Part shown: positions 14,525-22,427 of the stretch, piece after piece | Position numbering within the stretch: position 1 is the first letter of the stretch | Layout: each line of letters starts with the position of its first letter | From: Nitrososphaerales archaeon | GTDB taxonomy: Archaea > Thermoproteota > Nitrososphaeria > Nitrososphaerales > Gagatemarchaeaceae | Direction of reading: 5' to 3' | Assembly (NCBI GenBank): GCA_014874415.1 | Contig: JACWAI010000047.1 | Coordinates: 1-40,338 of the forward strand | Length of the DNA stretch: 40,338 bases | Position numbers and translations under genes: made by a program | Notes under the pieces: generated by a model | Database searches by the model: none | What the model saw: only the letters and a program-made list of their open reading frames with translations | Told to the model about the DNA's origin: nothing

Positions 14525-16492
14525 TTGGCCAGAAACTCATATGGAACAACTGGCCTGAAACTAGGTGCAACTTCAGCAATCCTTCTGCTTTCGCTGAGCT
14601 TCATCGGGGCTCTTGCTTTCGCCGTCCCTGCGGCCGGAGCATCCCCGAAGTTTGCATTTACAAACTACGAAGTCTCCCGCTCTGCCGATTCCTCCTATGC
14701 AGGCGTCTCCTGCCCCAACGGCGGGACCAACTGCTGGAACTTTAACGGAGAGCCTTCCATAGCCACGGCGCCGGACGGGTCGATCTACGTCTCGTCGGAG
14801 AACACAGCGTTCAACCACCCCAGTGAGTGCCAAGACCCCACCGGAGGGACCATAGCGCAGAATCTCTACATCTGCGGAGGCACAGGAGCCTGGAAGTCCA
14901 CCGACGGCGGGGCTCATTTCTCCAGCCTCACATCTCCCAACACCAACCATGACACCGGGTACGCCACAACGCTCTGGGGCGGCGACACCAGCACGACCAC
15001 GGCCACAGCAAAGAACGCCAACGGATTCTACAACGTCTACGTCGTCAGTCTCGAGGCGGCCGTCTCCGGGCTGATTGGGGACGGACTGGCAACCAGCCAG
15101 GACGGCGGAGCCACGTGGTCCAACAACCCTGCCGCTGTCCAGTTCCCGAACCCGATCGCCGCCCCCGGAGTCCAGGACAGGCCCTGGGTCGCCGCCTACG
15201 GCGCGGAACAGGTCTGCATTTCCTCGCACGACGGCGCTGTGACGCCGGGCATATACTGCAGCTTCGACGGGGGCCTCACCTTCCCACAGATTACCTCCGG
15301 CTTTGACGCGGCCCACGAGTGGCTGACGGCCGAGACCAGCATCCCTGGGGCTCTGAAGATCGACCCCAACAGCGGCACCATGTACCTCCCGTTCTCCGGT
15401 CTTGCCAGCGAGGCTGAGGCGACCAACCCTGTAGAGGTCGCCTGCGGGAACGGGGGAATCGTCTGCCCCTATAGTCTCCACGCGGTCTACATGGCCGTCT
15501 CGACGGACGGCGGCCTCACTTTCACCGACTACCCGGTGTATGCGAACCCCAACAACCAGACGAGCTACGGCACGCAGTTCCTGCAGGCGGCCGTCGACCA
15601 GGCAGGGAACGTCTACATTGTATACTCGGACGGTGTCAACCTGTTCTACAGCTTTTCTACCACCCACGGCACGACCTGGAACGGACCATACCCGGTGAAT
15701 CAGTCCCCCTCGAACTGGGCCGTCGAACCATGGATCACAGCGGGAGCGGCCGGCAAGGTGGACATCGTGTGGTACGGCTCTTCCAACTGCGGAACCGGAG
15801 TCACCGTCGTCGACAACTGCCTGCAGTCGGCGACCTGGTCGGTCTACATGGCGCAGAACCTTAACGTGCTCGCAAACCCAACAGGCTTCACGCAGGTGGC
15901 TGTCACAGGGACGATTCATGAGGGCCCGGTCTGCACGGGCGGCAGCGGATGCCAGTCGTACAGGGGCCTCTTCGACGACTTCGGCGTTACAACCAGCCCG
16001 ACGACGGGCCTCGCTACGATAGTCTACGACAACGACATGTACACTCCAAACAACCCTCAGAACCTCCCCAACCCGGACTGCACCAGTCAGTACGTCAGCT
16101 CCACCGACCCAGCCCAGCAGGATTGCGTGCACACAGTCATCGCCCATCAGACCTCAGGGCCGGGCCTCCTCCCCAAGCACTCATTCAAGATCAAGGGCCA
16201 GGCCCTGACTCAGCAGAGCCCCACCAGCGCGAGCTACGGTCTCACCCTCCAGAACACGGGCGACCTTGCAATCAGCTCCATCTCGGTGATAGTCGCAGGA
16301 GTCGTCGTCCCGATGAGTTGGAACTCCACACTCCCGCTGCAGTCAGGAAGCACCATTTCAGGCACCTCCGTGGTCTCCGTGCAGGGTCTCGCGCTTGTCC
16401 TGGGCACGGCCTACCCGGCCGTGATAACCGCGACATTCAGCGACGGCACTTCGGCATCTCAGGCCAGCACGGTGACATACGCACAGGTCTAG
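14525..16492 (+). CDS. Secreted BNR/Asp-box (sialidase-fold-like) protein
   Basis: The 655 residues start with a signal peptide (hydrophobic 13-35, cleavage-like AAGA at 36-39). Four Asp-box motifs (SxDGGxxF/W) are visible near 125-132, 191-198, 246-252 and 326-333, as in beta-propellers of the sialidase/BNR class, and the mature part holds many paired cysteines. A C-terminal Ig-like domain (about 555-655) follows. Secreted propellers of this kind can be glycosidases or carbohydrate-binding surface proteins; no sialidase FRIP motif is evident, so enzymatic activity is unproven. The start is TTG at 14525. The gene stands alone. Confidence 0.85.
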   Translation: MARNSYGTTGLKLGATSAILLLSLSFIGALAFAVPAAGASPKFAFTNYEVSRSADSSYAGVSCPNGGTNCWNFNGEPSIATAPDGSIYVSSENTAFNHPSECQDPTGGTIAQNLYICGGTGAWKSTDGGAHFSSLTSPNTNHDTGYATTLWGGDTSTTTATAKNANGFYNVYVVSLEAAVSGLIGDGLATSQDGGATWSNNPAAVQFPNPIAAPGVQDRPWVAAYGAEQVCISSHDGAVTPGIYCSFDGGLTFPQITSGFDAAHEWLTAETSIPGALKIDPNSGTMYLPFSGLASEAEATNPVEVACGNGGIVCPYSLHAVYMAVSTDGGLTFTDYPVYANPNNQTSYGTQFLQAAVDQAGNVYIVYSDGVNLFYSFSTTHGTTWNGPYPVNQSPSNWAVEPWITAGAAGKVDIVWYGSSNCGTGVTVVDNCLQSATWSVYMAQNLNVLANPTGFTQVAVTGTIHEGPVCTGGSGCQSYRGLFDDFGVTTSPTTGLATIVYDNDMYTPNNPQNLPNPDCTSQYVSSTDPAQQDCVHTVIAHQTSGPGLLPKHSFKIKGQALTQQSPTSASYGLTLQNTGDLAISSISVIVAGVVVPMSWNSTLPLQSGSTISGTSVVSVQGLALVLGTAYPAVITATFSDGTSASQASTVTYAQV

Positions 16493-16623
16493 TTATCGGA
16501 GCAGGGGGAACCCTCTCCGATTCCACCCTTTTCTAAAGACACGACCCGAATCGGGCTACCTGTCCGATTCAAGAGCGTCCCCAACACCCAAATAACGCAC
16601 GGGTCCTCGCCTAGAACATTCGC

Positions 16624-17496
16624 TTGCGAATCGGCGTCCTCTCCAGGAGCATCGAATACTGGACGACGAAGAAGATAATCAAGGCGGGGCGCTTCAAGGG
16701 GCACGACACCGAATTCTACAGGACGGGAGACGTGCAGCTGCGGGTGGACGACGTCTACTTCGACGCCTTCCATGGCGCGAAGTCCTTCAGGGAGACCGAC
16801 GTGGTCATCCCAAGGATCGGCAGGAGCCTCACCGATTTTGGGGTCCTCCTTCTCAACCATCTCGAGCTGATGAAAATCCCGACGACCCTCTCGGCCGCGG
16901 GGCTCTCGACGGCGAGGAACAAGTTTGCCACTATGCAAAAGCTGAGAGCCGCGGGCCTAAGGATCCCTGAGAGCTTCCTGGTGGCTTCCAAGATCAAGGC
17001 AGGAGACGTCATCGAGCGGACTCCGCCCCCGCTCATCCTGAAGCTCCTGTCGGGGACCCAGGGAGTGGGGGTGATGAAGGTCGAGAAGGTGAGCGACGTC
17101 GGGCCAATAATCGACACCCTGGTGGAGCTGAAGCAGCTGATACTGATTCAGAGTTACGTCCCCAACCCGGGGGAAGACATCAGGATGTTCGTCGTGGGGG
17201 AGGAGGTCGTGGGGGCGATGGTCAGGAAGGCAGGCCCTACCGAATGGAGGAGCAACATCCACCTGGGGGGCAGGGGCGTCCTTTACCAGAACACTGAAGC
17301 GGAAGCGGAAATGGCCGTAAGGGCTGCGAAAGCAGTGGGTCTGGAGATAGCCGGGGTTGACATGATCATGGCCAAGGACGGACCGTTTCTCATCGAAGTG
17401 AACGCGTCTCCCGGGTTCAAAGGGCTCATGAAGGCCACTGACGTCGATGTGCCCGGGAAGATAATCGAGTACGCCGAATCGAAGGCCAGGAAGTAG
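16624..17496 (+). CDS. RimK-like ATP-grasp ligase
   Basis: The 290 residues match the RimK/CofF group: an N-terminal Rossmann-like part with FHGAKSFRETDVVIPRIGRS, then the ATP-grasp core with ARNKFATMQKLRAAGLRIPES, PLILKLLSGTQGVGVMKVE, IQSYVPNPGEDIRMFVVG and the metal-binding end IAGVDMIMAKDGPFLIEVNA. It would add glutamate (or a similar amino acid) to a protein tail, coenzyme or small molecule using ATP. The start TTG at 16624 is favoured by AAATAACG near 16590, about 30 bases upstream. The next gene begins two bases after its stop and encodes a retropepsin-like protease, the RimK/RimB-type pairing. Confidence 0.88.
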   Translation: MRIGVLSRSIEYWTTKKIIKAGRFKGHDTEFYRTGDVQLRVDDVYFDAFHGAKSFRETDVVIPRIGRSLTDFGVLLLNHLELMKIPTTLSAAGLSTARNKFATMQKLRAAGLRIPESFLVASKIKAGDVIERTPPPLILKLLSGTQGVGVMKVEKVSDVGPIIDTLVELKQLILIQSYVPNPGEDIRMFVVGEEVVGAMVRKAGPTEWRSNIHLGGRGVLYQNTEAEAEMAVRAAKAVGLEIAGVDMIMAKDGPFLIEVNASPGFKGLMKATDVDVPGKIIEYAESKARK

Positions 17497-17498
17497 GC

Positions 17499-17873
17499 GT
17501 GTCAGAGGACCGATCAACGAAGAAGGTGGTCCGGCTCATGCAGAGGGTCACCGTAGCGGGTCCCGGCGGCTCAGAGACCGTGAGGGCCAAGATCGATACC
17601 GGGGCAGACAGGACGACGGTGGACAGGGGGCTGGCCGCAAGACTGAACCTCCCTCCCACTGGGGCGAAGGTGACCATCAAGGCATCAGCCGCCGGAAGGA
17701 TGGTGGAGAGGCCCCTGGTGGACGCCGATGTCACCCTGGCGGGGAAAACATTCAAGCTGAAGGTAGGCGTCGCCGACAGGTCTCAGATGAGGTACTCGGT
17801 TATAATCGGGAGAGACATCCTCAGGTCGGGAGATTTCCTGATTGACCCTGCGAGAAAGAGGAAGAAGGCCTGA
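17499..17873 (+). CDS. Retropepsin-like aspartic protease (RimB/'ATP-dependent zinc protease' type)
   Basis: The 124 residues make one retropepsin-like half: the active-site loop KIDTGADRTT (Asp33-Thr-Gly-Ala) and the later hydrophobic-glycine pair YSVIIGRDILRSGDFLID. One copy implies a homodimer, as in viral retropepsins. In bacteria, relatives beside rimK regulate or reverse RimK glutamylation; a role in trimming the tail made by the neighbouring ligase is the natural inference. GTG at 17499 is two bases from the ligase stop, so the two are cotranscribed. The basic tail (ARKRKKA) could bind RNA or ribosomes. Confidence 0.85.
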   Translation: MSEDRSTKKVVRLMQRVTVAGPGGSETVRAKIDTGADRTTVDRGLAARLNLPPTGAKVTIKASAAGRMVERPLVDADVTLAGKTFKLKVGVADRSQMRYSVIIGRDILRSGDFLIDPARKRKKA

Positions 17874-17913
17874 CGTACCTTTTGCCAGGGTCCGCCTGGC
17901 ACAATCCCAAGAA

Positions 17914-18912
17914 TCAGTAGTACCTTGCAGCCAGGTAGTCCGTGAGCTCGAGGAGGCGCGTCCGGGCCTTGGAGTCGGGCACCGAGTCGAGCACGGCCCT
18001 GGCCCTGCCGGTGTAGCCCAGGACCCTCCCTTTGGCGTAGTCGAGGGAGCCTTTTTCCTCGATCAGGGCCTTCAGCCTCGAAACTTCATCCCCTCCATAG
18101 GGGCCCGACCGCCGGAGCAGCCCGGCGATGAACCTCCTGTCGTCGGCCGAGCCGTGGTTCATGCAGTGCAGCAGGATCACGCTCTTCTTTCCTCCCCTGA
18201 GGTCTGTAAGGGTCGGTTTCCCGAGGGTCGACTCGTCTCCGACTATGTCCAGGGCGTCGTCCTGGATCTGGTAGGCCATCCCTAGCTCTTCCCCGAACCC
18301 GCCCGCCAGCGCAGCCTCCTCGTCGGACGCTCCCCCCACCAATGCACCACTGGCGCAAGGGGCGCTCAGAAGCGTGGAAGTCTTCAGCTTGATCATCTGC
18401 TCATAATCCTCCTCCGTCCCCTCGGTCCCGCTCGCCATCTCCATGTCCAAGAACTCCCCCCAGGTCGTCGCCCTGCACGCTTCACCCACGAGGTCGAAAA
18501 TCCTCGCCAGCCTGCGGCTGTCCAGGTTCCCGTACTTCGCCACCATCCTCGGGACGTTGAACAGAAGAAGGTCTGACGCCAGGATCGCCGTCGTAAGGCC
18601 GTACTTCGCGCCAATGGACTTCGTCCCCCTCCTCATCTCCGAGCCGTCGATAATGTCATCCTGCACGAGGGCGCTGGCATGGGCGAGCTCGTAGGCTACC
18701 CCCAGGGGGACGGCTGGCTTGTAGTCGCCGGAATACGCCTCGCACCACAGGAGAGCCAGGGTGGCTCTGACCCGCTTTCCGCCGATCGAAAGGGCGTCCG
18801 CCACCGCGTTCTCCAGGTCAGTGGAGCGAGGTTGGGGGCAGAGGTCGTTCAGCTCCGAGTTCACGGAATCGACATACTCGCCAAGCCAGGGGACGTTGAT
18901 CGGAACCTGCAT
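17914..18912 (-). CDS. trans-Polyprenyl diphosphate synthase (GGPP synthase family)
   Basis: The 332 residues carry the family landmarks: GGKRVRATLAL (44-54), first Asp-rich motif DDIIDGSEMRRG (85-96), KLKTSTLL (175-182), second Asp-rich motif QIQDDALDIVGD (215-226) and GKPTLTDLRGGKKS. It condenses isopentenyl diphosphate onto allylic diphosphates at the membrane face. In archaea this gives GGPP for ether lipids, but the residues at positions -5 and -4 before the first motif are Ser80 and Ala81, where chain-limiting GGPP synthases have an aromatic residue, so a longer product such as a quinone side chain is possible. CGTTAATACGCG near 18936-18946 is the TATA element; the ATG is at 18912. Confidence 0.92.
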   Translation of the reverse strand: MQVPINVPWLGEYVDSVNSELNDLCPQPRSTDLENAVADALSIGGKRVRATLALLWCEAYSGDYKPAVPLGVAYELAHASALVQDDIIDGSEMRRGTKSIGAKYGLTTAILASDLLLFNVPRMVAKYGNLDSRRLARIFDLVGEACRATTWGEFLDMEMASGTEGTEEDYEQMIKLKTSTLLSAPCASGALVGGASDEEAALAGGFGEELGMAYQIQDDALDIVGDESTLGKPTLTDLRGGKKSVILLHCMNHGSADDRRFIAGLLRRSGPYGGDEVSRLKALIEEKGSLDYAKGRVLGYTGRARAVLDSVPDSKARTRLLELTDYLAARYY

Positions 18913-19131
18913 CCAGGAGTGTTTCAGGGCACCGCGTATTAACGTCTACTGTCGCCGGCTCGTTCCAGTTATTCGACGCTGCCTCTTCTGGCGACCCCCG
19001 AATTCCTACAAGCGCCTCTGCGACCCTTGAACCCCCCTCCGCCTCCGGAGTAAGCGAAGGGCTGCTCAAGCCATGGTTCGGCAGGTCCGAACGGTTCGCA
19101 GCGCCTGTTTCAAATAACGGCCCGGACAACA

Positions 19132-19572
19132 GTGGGGAAGTTGCCAAGCATAGTCTCCGTAGGGCTTATGCTCTTCTGGGGGGTCTACTTCGCCATGGCG
19201 GGGACAGGGAACGTCGTGGACTGGGCCACCAATCATGGCTACAGGGGGAAGTACTTCCGGTCCTCCAGCAAGAACCTGGAGCTGATGGAGAAGGTCGCCC
19301 AGAAGCACGGTTCTGGCGATTCTTCGATTCGGGCTCTCTTTACTTTGATAATGTCATGGGAGCTGCTGTCAGCCGCATTGTACCTGGCCGCGCTCGGCTT
19401 CTATCTCGCGGGAAGCTCCGTCCTCGTCTCCTACGCCTTCTTCACGGGCATGGGGCTTTTCGCAGGGCTCATCCTGGGAAACGAGGCCTTCGTCTATTAC
19501 GACGACGAAGAGGAGCACGTGGTCATGCTCCTTGCCCAGCTCTTGTCATACATGGCGGTCGCCCTCCTGTAA
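19132..19572 (+). CDS. DUF2165-like four-helix membrane protein
   Basis: The 146 residues show four membrane helices and the pattern of small DUF2165-type proteins: N-V-V-D-W-x-T-N in the first loop and a third segment SSIRALFTLIMSWELLSAALY. The fourth helix region ends with a short acidic loop (YYDDEEEH) on one side. Start GTG at 19132 lies about 20 bases after CAAATAAC. The function of the family is unknown; the likeness is by eye only. Confidence 0.7.
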   Translation: MGKLPSIVSVGLMLFWGVYFAMAGTGNVVDWATNHGYRGKYFRSSSKNLELMEKVAQKHGSGDSSIRALFTLIMSWELLSAALYLAALGFYLAGSSVLVSYAFFTGMGLFAGLILGNEAFVYYDDEEEHVVMLLAQLLSYMAVALL

Positions 19573-19605
19573 TAGTCCGAGCTGTCGCACTGAGTCCCCG
19601 GCTTC

Positions 19606-19812
19606 TCACGCCTGCCTGTATGAGACGATGTTCCCATCTTTGTCGTCCACGACGAGCTCCTTCTTGTCGGGTCCGATCCCTGAGATGTCAGCGATAACCT
19701 TCCATTTGGAGTCCGGCTCCACCGCGACAACAGAGGATATCGTCACCTTCTCGAAGCCGGCGTCGTCCCGGAGAAACTTCCTCGCGGCCCCGATCACCTC
19801 TGTTATCGACAT
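19606..19812 (-). CDS. Small alpha/beta protein (PepSY/GvpO-like build), function unknown
   Basis: From ATG 19812 the product has 68 residues: a helix (ITEVIGAARKFLRDD), a strand (KVTISSVVAVE), then WKVIADISGIGPDKKELVVDDKDGNIVSYRQA. This helix-then-sheet order with a closing D-x-x-G-x-x-x-x-Y/F-R is like PepSY or GvpO-type small domains, but the match is weak and no gas-vesicle genes are near. An upstream ATG at 19857 is possible but would overlap the divergent acetyltransferase start. Confidence 0.6.
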   Translation of the reverse strand: MSITEVIGAARKFLRDDAGFEKVTISSVVAVEPDSKWKVIADISGIGPDKKELVVDDKDGNIVSYRQA

Positions 19813-19838
19813 CCTCAAATCCGAACACCGACGGCTTG

Positions 19839-20312
19839 ATGCTCGGAATGGCTTCATTCAAACTTTCCTACGCCGGTCGTGGAGACATCGACCTGCTCCT
19901 GGCGCACCGGCAGAGCATGTGGCTCGACATCCATCCGGAGCTCGAAAACGAGGTGAAAGGGGCCGAAGCTCTGACGCGGGACTGGATCGAGAGGATGCTC
20001 TCCGGAGGACGGCTCGTCGGCTTCATCATGAAGACCCCGGAGGGGAAGGTGGCCGGGAGCGGCTGCGTTTGGATAAGAGAAGAGCAGCCAAGGCCCGCGA
20101 GCCCGCACCTGGAGGTCCCCTACTTCATGTCGATGTACACGGTCAAGCCCTTCAGGCGCAAGGGGGTAGGGAAGCTCATTGTGAAGGGGGCGATTGAATG
20201 GAGCCGAGAGCACGGGTATGAAAGGATGGTACTGCACGCCTCGACGGAAGGGAGGCCGCTCTACGAGGGCCTGGGGTTCGAGCCCGGGAACGAGATGAGT
20301 CTCAAGCTCTAG
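19839..20312 (+). CDS. GNAT-family N-acetyltransferase
   Basis: The 157 residues have the GNAT core: strand 4 FMSMYTVKPFRRKGVGKLIV with the acetyl-CoA pyrophosphate loop (RRKGVG), then IEWSREHGYERMVLHAS and the final YEGLGFEPGNEMSLKL. It should move an acetyl group from acetyl-CoA to an amine on a small molecule or protein; the acceptor is unknown. The starts TTG 19836, ATG 19839 and ATG 19848 are all open; a CAAAT element around 19815 favours 19839. It is divergent from the small protein gene and overlaps its longer reading. Confidence 0.85.
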   Translation: MLGMASFKLSYAGRGDIDLLLAHRQSMWLDIHPELENEVKGAEALTRDWIERMLSGGRLVGFIMKTPEGKVAGSGCVWIREEQPRPASPHLEVPYFMSMYTVKPFRRKGVGKLIVKGAIEWSREHGYERMVLHASTEGRPLYEGLGFEPGNEMSLKL

Positions 20313-20493
20313 CTGACGACTCGCAGAATTCTTGGATGGAAACAGACTGCTTCTTCCAAATATCTGTTCAAGTATGTTGGTTCAATATCGCTCGGGAGTT
20401 GTTGGGCTATGTCTGCGGGCAGACTGAAGATGTCGGCCTTACCCCATGAACACTTTCGCGCTAGTGTCCACATGATTGTGGGTACGAGCAGTG

Positions 20494-20503
20494 GAATGTT
20501 ATA
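20494..20503 (+). promoter_or_regulatory. TATA-like element of the HNH gene
   Basis: TGTTATATCG around 20494-20503 is centred about 28 bases before ATG 20527. The whole stretch 20313-20526 is richer in A/T than its surroundings and holds no convincing gene; the leftover reading frames there look random. Confidence 0.5.
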
Positions 20504-20526
20504 TCGAGTTTGCTCTAGGATTTCTC

Positions 20527-21014
20527 ATGCAAGCCCTCTGTCGAGTCTGCGGAGAGCAACTCACAACAAAGAATTGCAGTCCGTCCTACGCAAAGCGCCG
20601 CGACCGGATTTGCAGGCGATGTCATGCGGCCCAAAGCCGAGCTTGGAGGAGAGCTCATCCCGACTATGGAAAGGAATACAGAAAGAAGCACAAAGACACC
20701 GACCTAGAAACAGGCAGGAGGAACAACGCCAAGGCGAAATTGGAAACGCTCCAGTACTATTCGGGCAAGGAATACCCCAGTGCGCCGATCCATTCGGAAT
20801 CCACGTGGACCATCCCTTTACCATAGTCGACGCATTGACTCTGGACCACATCGACGGTGGAGGGCGTAAACACATGATTCAGCTATTCGGCTACGCCACT
20901 GGTGGCAGGCCGTTCTATCGGCATCTCAAGAGAGAAGGTTGGCCGCCAGGGTACAGAGTACTATGCATGAATTGCCAGTGGATTGCTAGGAGGCGAGGAA
21001 ATCATGCCGCATGA
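20527..21014 (+). CDS. HNH endonuclease, split by a 1-base frameshift
   Basis: The first frame gives a zinc-ribbon-like CRVCGEQL...CRRCHAAQSRAWRRAHPDY and a basic helix up to YYSGKEYP. The -1 frame then continues QCADPF...DALTLDHIDGGGRKH and YRHLKREGWPPGYRVLCMNCQW. Together these make an HNH nuclease of the phage/homing type with DH, the GGG loop and the final C-x-x-C. One missing C in the four-C run at 20775-20778 explains the break. The DNA is less G+C rich than its neighbours and codons differ, as for a transferred element. The stop overlaps the next ATG (ATGA, 21011-21014). A true pseudogene cannot be excluded. Confidence 0.75.
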
Positions 21015-21253
21015 TTGCTTTCGATAAGGCTCGGGAGATAAGGCGAAGAACAAGCGTTCTTCTTGGCCTTGAAGCCCACGATGTTGTTTCGGAGCTCTGC
21101 CGGGAGTGGGGGACAGCCAACGCCGACGAGTTCTACGCTCACATGAAGATGCTGAGCGACGACGAGCTCAGGGCCTACGTCCAGGAAGCCCGCAAGAGGA
21201 TCAAGAGGAAGAAGCTCGCCCTGAAAGCAGAGGAGGTGTCAGCCTATGGTTAG
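21011..21253 (+). CDS. Small helical protein, function unknown
   Basis: The 80 residues are nearly all helix and end in a strongly basic stretch (EARKRIKRKKLALK), suggesting nucleic-acid or protein contact. I do not recognise the family. The start overlaps the HNH stop by ATGA and the end overlaps the following zinc-ribbon gene by eight bases, so it lies between two coupled genes. Confidence 0.65.
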   Translation: MIAFDKAREIRRRTSVLLGLEAHDVVSELCREWGTANADEFYAHMKMLSDDELRAYVQEARKRIKRKKLALKAEEVSAYG

Positions 21254-21887
21254 CGCAAGGAAGCCTACCGATAAGGAAGCCGAGCGCGTCGTCAGAAGCC
21301 TCCTCGCGAACGGGGACGAGCTATTCCAGTTCACCCAGCTGAAAGCGTCCCTTCGTCTCCTCAGGGACGACGAGGCGATAGACAAGGAGCTGCTGGGATA
21401 CGCTGACAGGGCCGTGAGCATCAGGTTCAACAGCCTGCTCAGGGAAGCGGTCCCCAAGGTGGAGAAGGCTGAAAGGAGCGTGGGGGAGATGCTATCGGTC
21501 ACCGACGACCCTCTCCTGAGGGCGGCTCGGGAACACAGGTATCTGGTGAAGTTCAACGACGTGACCATCCCATTCGAGGACCTCCGCTACTGGGCGGTAG
21601 ACGGCGGGTACGCCCTCTCGACTTCGGATAATCGGAACTCCACCATAGTATCGAAGGAGGAAGGAGGCCGATATCTGGTCAAGTGTCCGAAGTGCGATGA
21701 CCAAGCGGTGAGCCTGGTGAAAAGAGGAAGAGAGCTCCGGGCGATCGCCTGCTCGAGGTGCAGGACAAGGCTTGTTCGAATTGAAGATCCAAGGGAACCG
21801 AGCAAAGGACAGAAGCGGACGCGAACCACCGAAAAGCGCACCACCGTAACCTCAACGCAGGGGCTCAGCGGCTCCCGAAGCGCCTAA
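21246..21887 (+). CDS. Helical protein with zinc ribbon, function unknown
   Basis: The 213 residues have a helical first half (about 1-85, with RVVRSLLANGDELFQFTQLKASLRLL), a middle beta-like piece (YLVKFNDVTIPFEDLRYW), a zinc ribbon CPKC...CSRC (about 158-184) and a basic, Thr-rich, probably disordered tail. The layout suggests a nucleic-acid-associated protein. It overlaps the 80-residue gene by eight bases and appears to be in one operon with it. A TATA-like CTAAATC for the next gene sits at its stop. Confidence 0.7.
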   Translation: MVSARKPTDKEAERVVRSLLANGDELFQFTQLKASLRLLRDDEAIDKELLGYADRAVSIRFNSLLREAVPKVEKAERSVGEMLSVTDDPLLRAAREHRYLVKFNDVTIPFEDLRYWAVDGGYALSTSDNRNSTIVSKEEGGRYLVKCPKCDDQAVSLVKRGRELRAIACSRCRTRLVRIEDPREPSKGQKRTRTTEKRTTVTSTQGLSGSRSA

Positions 21888-21911
21888 ATCCATTCAACGG
21901 TAACCACGGGT

Positions 21912-22427
21912 GTGCCCCGCCGGGTCAGGCCAAGATTCCCCGATGAGTGGCAAGTCCCCAACGTTCCACGGCTCTGGGTAACCTGGGCGCAAGCCAACCA
22001 AAAGCTCACGGAAGAGCAGGTCTACTGGATTTCCACTTCAAGCAGGGAAGGGAAGCCCCACGCGGCCCCGGTCTGGGGCTTGTGGAAATCGAACATGTTC
22101 TTCTTTGAGACTGATCCGAAATCAGTGAAGGGGCGGAACCTGGAGGCCAATCCAGTGATAGTCGTTCATGTCCAGGACGGCCTCGATACGGTCATAGTCG
22201 AAGGCGCGGCCGCGGTCGAGACGAATCCGGCGGAGATGGGAGGCCTTCGGAAAGACTACGTTCACAAGTACGACTACGAGCCCGATTGGTCGGATGAGCA
22301 ACGCCAGGTCGTCTTCAGGGTGACTCCAAAGGTGGCCATCGCCTGGCGCGCCCCGAAGATGCACAGAAGCTATGTGAGATTTCTCTTCCAGCCGAAAGTC
22401 TCCCGGGTGCGCCCCTCGACGAGATGA
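21912..22427 (+). CDS. Pyridoxamine-5'-phosphate-oxidase-fold (FMN/F420) protein
   Basis: The 171 residues show the split-barrel flavin-binding pattern: YWISTSSREGKPHAAPVWGLW, FFETDPKSVKGRNLEANP and VIVEGAAAVETNP, ending in VAIAWRAP. Such proteins bind FMN, F420 or heme and reduce small molecules; which one is not decidable here. Start GTG at 21912 follows CTAAATCC (21886-21893) by about 22 bases. The stop overlaps the start of the threonine-dehydratase-like gene by ATGA (22424-22427), so the two are coupled. Confidence 0.85.
   Translation: MPRRVRPRFPDEWQVPNVPRLWVTWAQANQKLTEEQVYWISTSSREGKPHAAPVWGLWKSNMFFFETDPKSVKGRNLEANPVIVVHVQDGLDTVIVEGAAAVETNPAEMGGLRKDYVHKYDYEPDWSDEQRQVVFRVTPKVAIAWRAPKMHRSYVRFLFQPKVSRVRPSTR

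Noticed and set aside
14573-16147. 524-codon open frame on the minus strand
   Set aside because: Antisense shadow of the secreted BNR protein; rich in Val/Arg/Gly with no domain pattern, while the plus strand has a signal peptide and Asp boxes.
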